Assembly: GCA_963722585.1 (NCBI GenBank)
Contig: CAVRNU010000061.1
Coordinates: 5,756-69,755, forward strand
Direction of reading: 5' to 3'
DNA: 64,000 bases
Source of the DNA: KBS-96 sp963722585
Lineage (GTDB): Bacteria; Acidobacteriota; Terriglobia; Bryobacterales; Bryobacteraceae
Made by a program: the position numbers and the translations under genes
The notes under the pieces: generated by a model
The model's input: the letters and a program-made list of their open reading frames with translations, nothing else
What the model was told of the DNA's origin: nothing
Database searches by the model: none
Shown here: piece by piece, positions 62,225 to 64,000 of the stretch
How the letters are laid out: every line of letters begins with the position of its first letter
How positions within the stretch are numbered: position 1 is the stretch's first letter

Positions 62225-64000
62225 CTATTCGGCCCGCAAAACTTCGAGGGGCCTGAGATCTAGCAGCCGCATACTCGCGAGCCATCCTGCTAAATTTGCG
62301 AGCACGACCATTCCAATTACACTTGCAATCACCGAGATTGGATCGAAGCGGAACGGAATGTGAATGTAGTGGGTCGCAATAAAGTCTGAGAAGATGTTGG
62401 CAAGCAGTCCGCCGATCAAACCCGCCACCGCGCCGAGAATCGTGAACTCGACCGAAAAAATTGTAGTGACTCGCCGCCGTGTGGCTCCCAACGTTTTTAG
62501 GATCGCTACTTCACGGATGCGCCGGTGCCGCGTTCCCGCGACGCTCGATGAAAGTATGATGACGCCGGCGAATATGGCGAAGGCCGCGAGAAACCTTATC
62601 ACGAGCGCAATCTGATCGACGGCTTCCTGCACGCGTTGCAAAATGTCGGCCAGGTTCATTACGGTGATTGTGGGAAATTTTTCGAACAGGGCCCCTTCAA
62701 GCCGCGGAATTTGAGCCGGTTTGACTCGGGCGGCGCCGAAATAAATAGCTGGAATTCCGTTCAGTGCGCGAGGCGGGAACAGGATTTCGAACCGGAAAGC
62801 AGCTTGTTTGTTGGGATGATAGATCGCGGCGACAGTCGTGTCAATCAACTTGCCGCCGCCTGGAATTCGAGCCGATCGCCGATTTTGAATCCATAGCGGC
62901 GGCCTTCGTCGTCTGATATTGCTACCAGCGGAACGGCCGAATCTGCCGCCCAGAATTGGCCTGACGTCAGATCGAAATCCTTCGGCAAAGTGCCGGCCAC
63001 CGACAGACGGCTTATTTGCAACTGGTCGCGGCGTTCCCTGCCAAGCGCTAGATCCTGAACGGGGGTGCCGTTTTTCTTCAGCATACGCGCGACAAAATAG
63101 CCGACGAGATCCGGCGGGCGCTCGACCCGGGCTGAGCCGCAATGAAGGCTTCGACTGCGTCACGCTGGGACGGGCGGATATCAAGAAGGAAGACGTTGCC
63201 CTCGCGAGCCGGAGCGTCCGAACGTACGTCGCGAATCACGGTTTTTTGTATTAGGTATGTCGTGAGCGTAAAGACAACGCCAACGCCCAACGCAACTAGT
63301 ACGGAGGAGCATGCGTTCCGGGACGGTACAGGTTGGCGAATCCATGACGGAAGTTTGCAGGTAGTTTCCTGCCTGAACGCGCCACCGTCCATTTGGCGGC
63401 GCGGAGTAAGACTATGGCGACGAGCGACAGCAGCACAAGACTACCGGCCAGGCCGCCCGCGAAGTAGGCGCTTACGCGCCACGATCCGCTCACCCACAGC
63501 GAGATGCCGATGAAGCCGGCAGCAATTGCGACCACGCAGACCATGTAGGGAATAGATCGCCAGGCCGGAGTGCGCCCTGCATCGTCCATTTCCCGCCGGA
63601 AGACTACGCTGGGCCTCACGCGCCAAACGCCGATAAGCGGCGGCAATGTGAACAGAAGCGTGGCGAGGACGCCCAGCGCCAGGCCTTCCAGGCTGAATGA
63701 CCAGTCCCAGGCGACTTCGGGCAACAAGGCAAACACCTGATGGATCAGGATGGGGAACGCTTTTTGAACGAGCGCGCCGATACCGATGCCCAGCAGTCCG
63801 CCCGCGATTCCGAGGCACAGAGTTTGGATCAGGTAGATTGCGGCGATCCGCTTTGACCGCCCCCCGACCGCCTTGATGACGGCGATAGTGTCCATCTTCT
63901 GCTGCAGATGAGAGTGCATTGCCATGCCGACGCCAAGCGAGCCGACAATAAGGGCGATGAGGCTCACCAGGCTCAGAAAAGTAGTCGAGCGGTCAATCCC
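62225..64000 (-). pseudogene. ABC transporter permease (YbbP/FtsX type), three frameshifts, 5' end beyond window
   Basis: Starting at the window edge, one frame gives MSLIALIVGSLGVGMAMHSH, KAVGGRSKRIAAIYLIQTLC and LFTLPPLIGVWRVRPSVVFR to 63296. A second frame carries VLVALGVGVVFTLTTYLIQK to about 63120, a third SRLSVAGTLPKDFDLTSGQF to about 62862, and the fourth VAILKTLGATRRRVTTIFSV and LASMRLLDLRPLEVLRAE to 62225. The two FtsX blocks are typical of the YbbP-like permease with YbbA-type ATPase. Three independent shifts make a pseudogene likely. The start and ATPase partner lie outside the window. Confidence 0.8.

Noticed and set aside
1..64000. CRISPR array, tRNA or rRNA genes
   Set aside because: No regularly spaced direct repeats and no recognisable tRNA or rRNA sequence were found.

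Overview
The window most likely comes from an acidobacterium of the Solibacter/Bryobacter type. This is an inference from gene content: a carboxypeptidase-regulatory-domain TonB receptor, Acidobacteria-style MacB-like permease, many TAT-exported Gfo/Idh and TIM-barrel sugar enzymes, and DUF6807, ADOP, VCBS and large alpha/beta-hydrolase genes. GC looks like the high fifties by eye. I saw no rRNA, tRNA or CRISPR array.

Layout. 1-1.3 kb: a dead DUF5615 toxin gene and an intact Phd/VapC-type toxin-antitoxin pair. 1.5-3.7 kb: housekeeping pair rpoN-hpf. 4-9.3 kb: a stretch of broken genes (secreted repeat protein with an amber codon, leucine-rich-repeat protein, flavin amine oxidase, amidohydrolase, DUF4832-like glycosidase-like protein). 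9.6-27.5 kb: a carbohydrate-catabolic island. It has a minus-strand operon nagB-DUF6807-MFS-esterase-lacI, and a divergent plus-strand operon TonB receptor-sulfite-oxidase-like-TPR. A second esterase paralogue and several TIM-barrel and Gfo/Idh enzymes flank these, some of them frameshifted. 27.4-30.8 kb: mobile-element wreckage (integrase-core transposase, DUF5372, and an IS66 element carrying a KTSC gene) that truncates a Gfo/Idh gene. 31-44.4 kb: single-gene metabolism and stress genes (peroxiredoxin, cupin, mutarotase, ADOP permease, RibD-like, MOSC, DinB, rpiA, old yellow enzyme) and a DUF202-DUF302 fusion. 44.5-46.5 kb: a second scar (NRAMP tail, serine-recombinase tail, 3' end of a group II intron). 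46.6-50.7 kb: YceI, a membrane protein and a convergent two-component pair. 50.8-55.5 kb: a sugar operon (transketolase stub, Gfo/Idh, MFS, VCBS, isomerase) with 4-nt overlaps. 55.5-64 kb: two phosphoesterases, an ankyrin protein, uvrC, a TPR protein, two tandem Lys-rich small secreted proteins with matching leader hairpins and terminators, and a decayed ABC permease running off the end.

The strongest overall signal is selective gene decay. About twenty genes carry frameshifts, nonsense codons or deletions, while rpoN, hpf, rpiA and uvrC are whole. The substitution-type stops (CAG>TAG, CGA>TGA, TGG>TGA) are all explicable as C-to-T or G-to-A changes, and there are internal deletions. Sequencing indels alone would not explain these, although some single-base frameshifts could be assembly errors. 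The most novel-looking items are the IS66 with a translationally coupled KTSC gene, the DUF202-DUF302 fusion with a ribosome binding site buried in its linker, and the duplicated small secreted proteins with conserved RNA hairpins.
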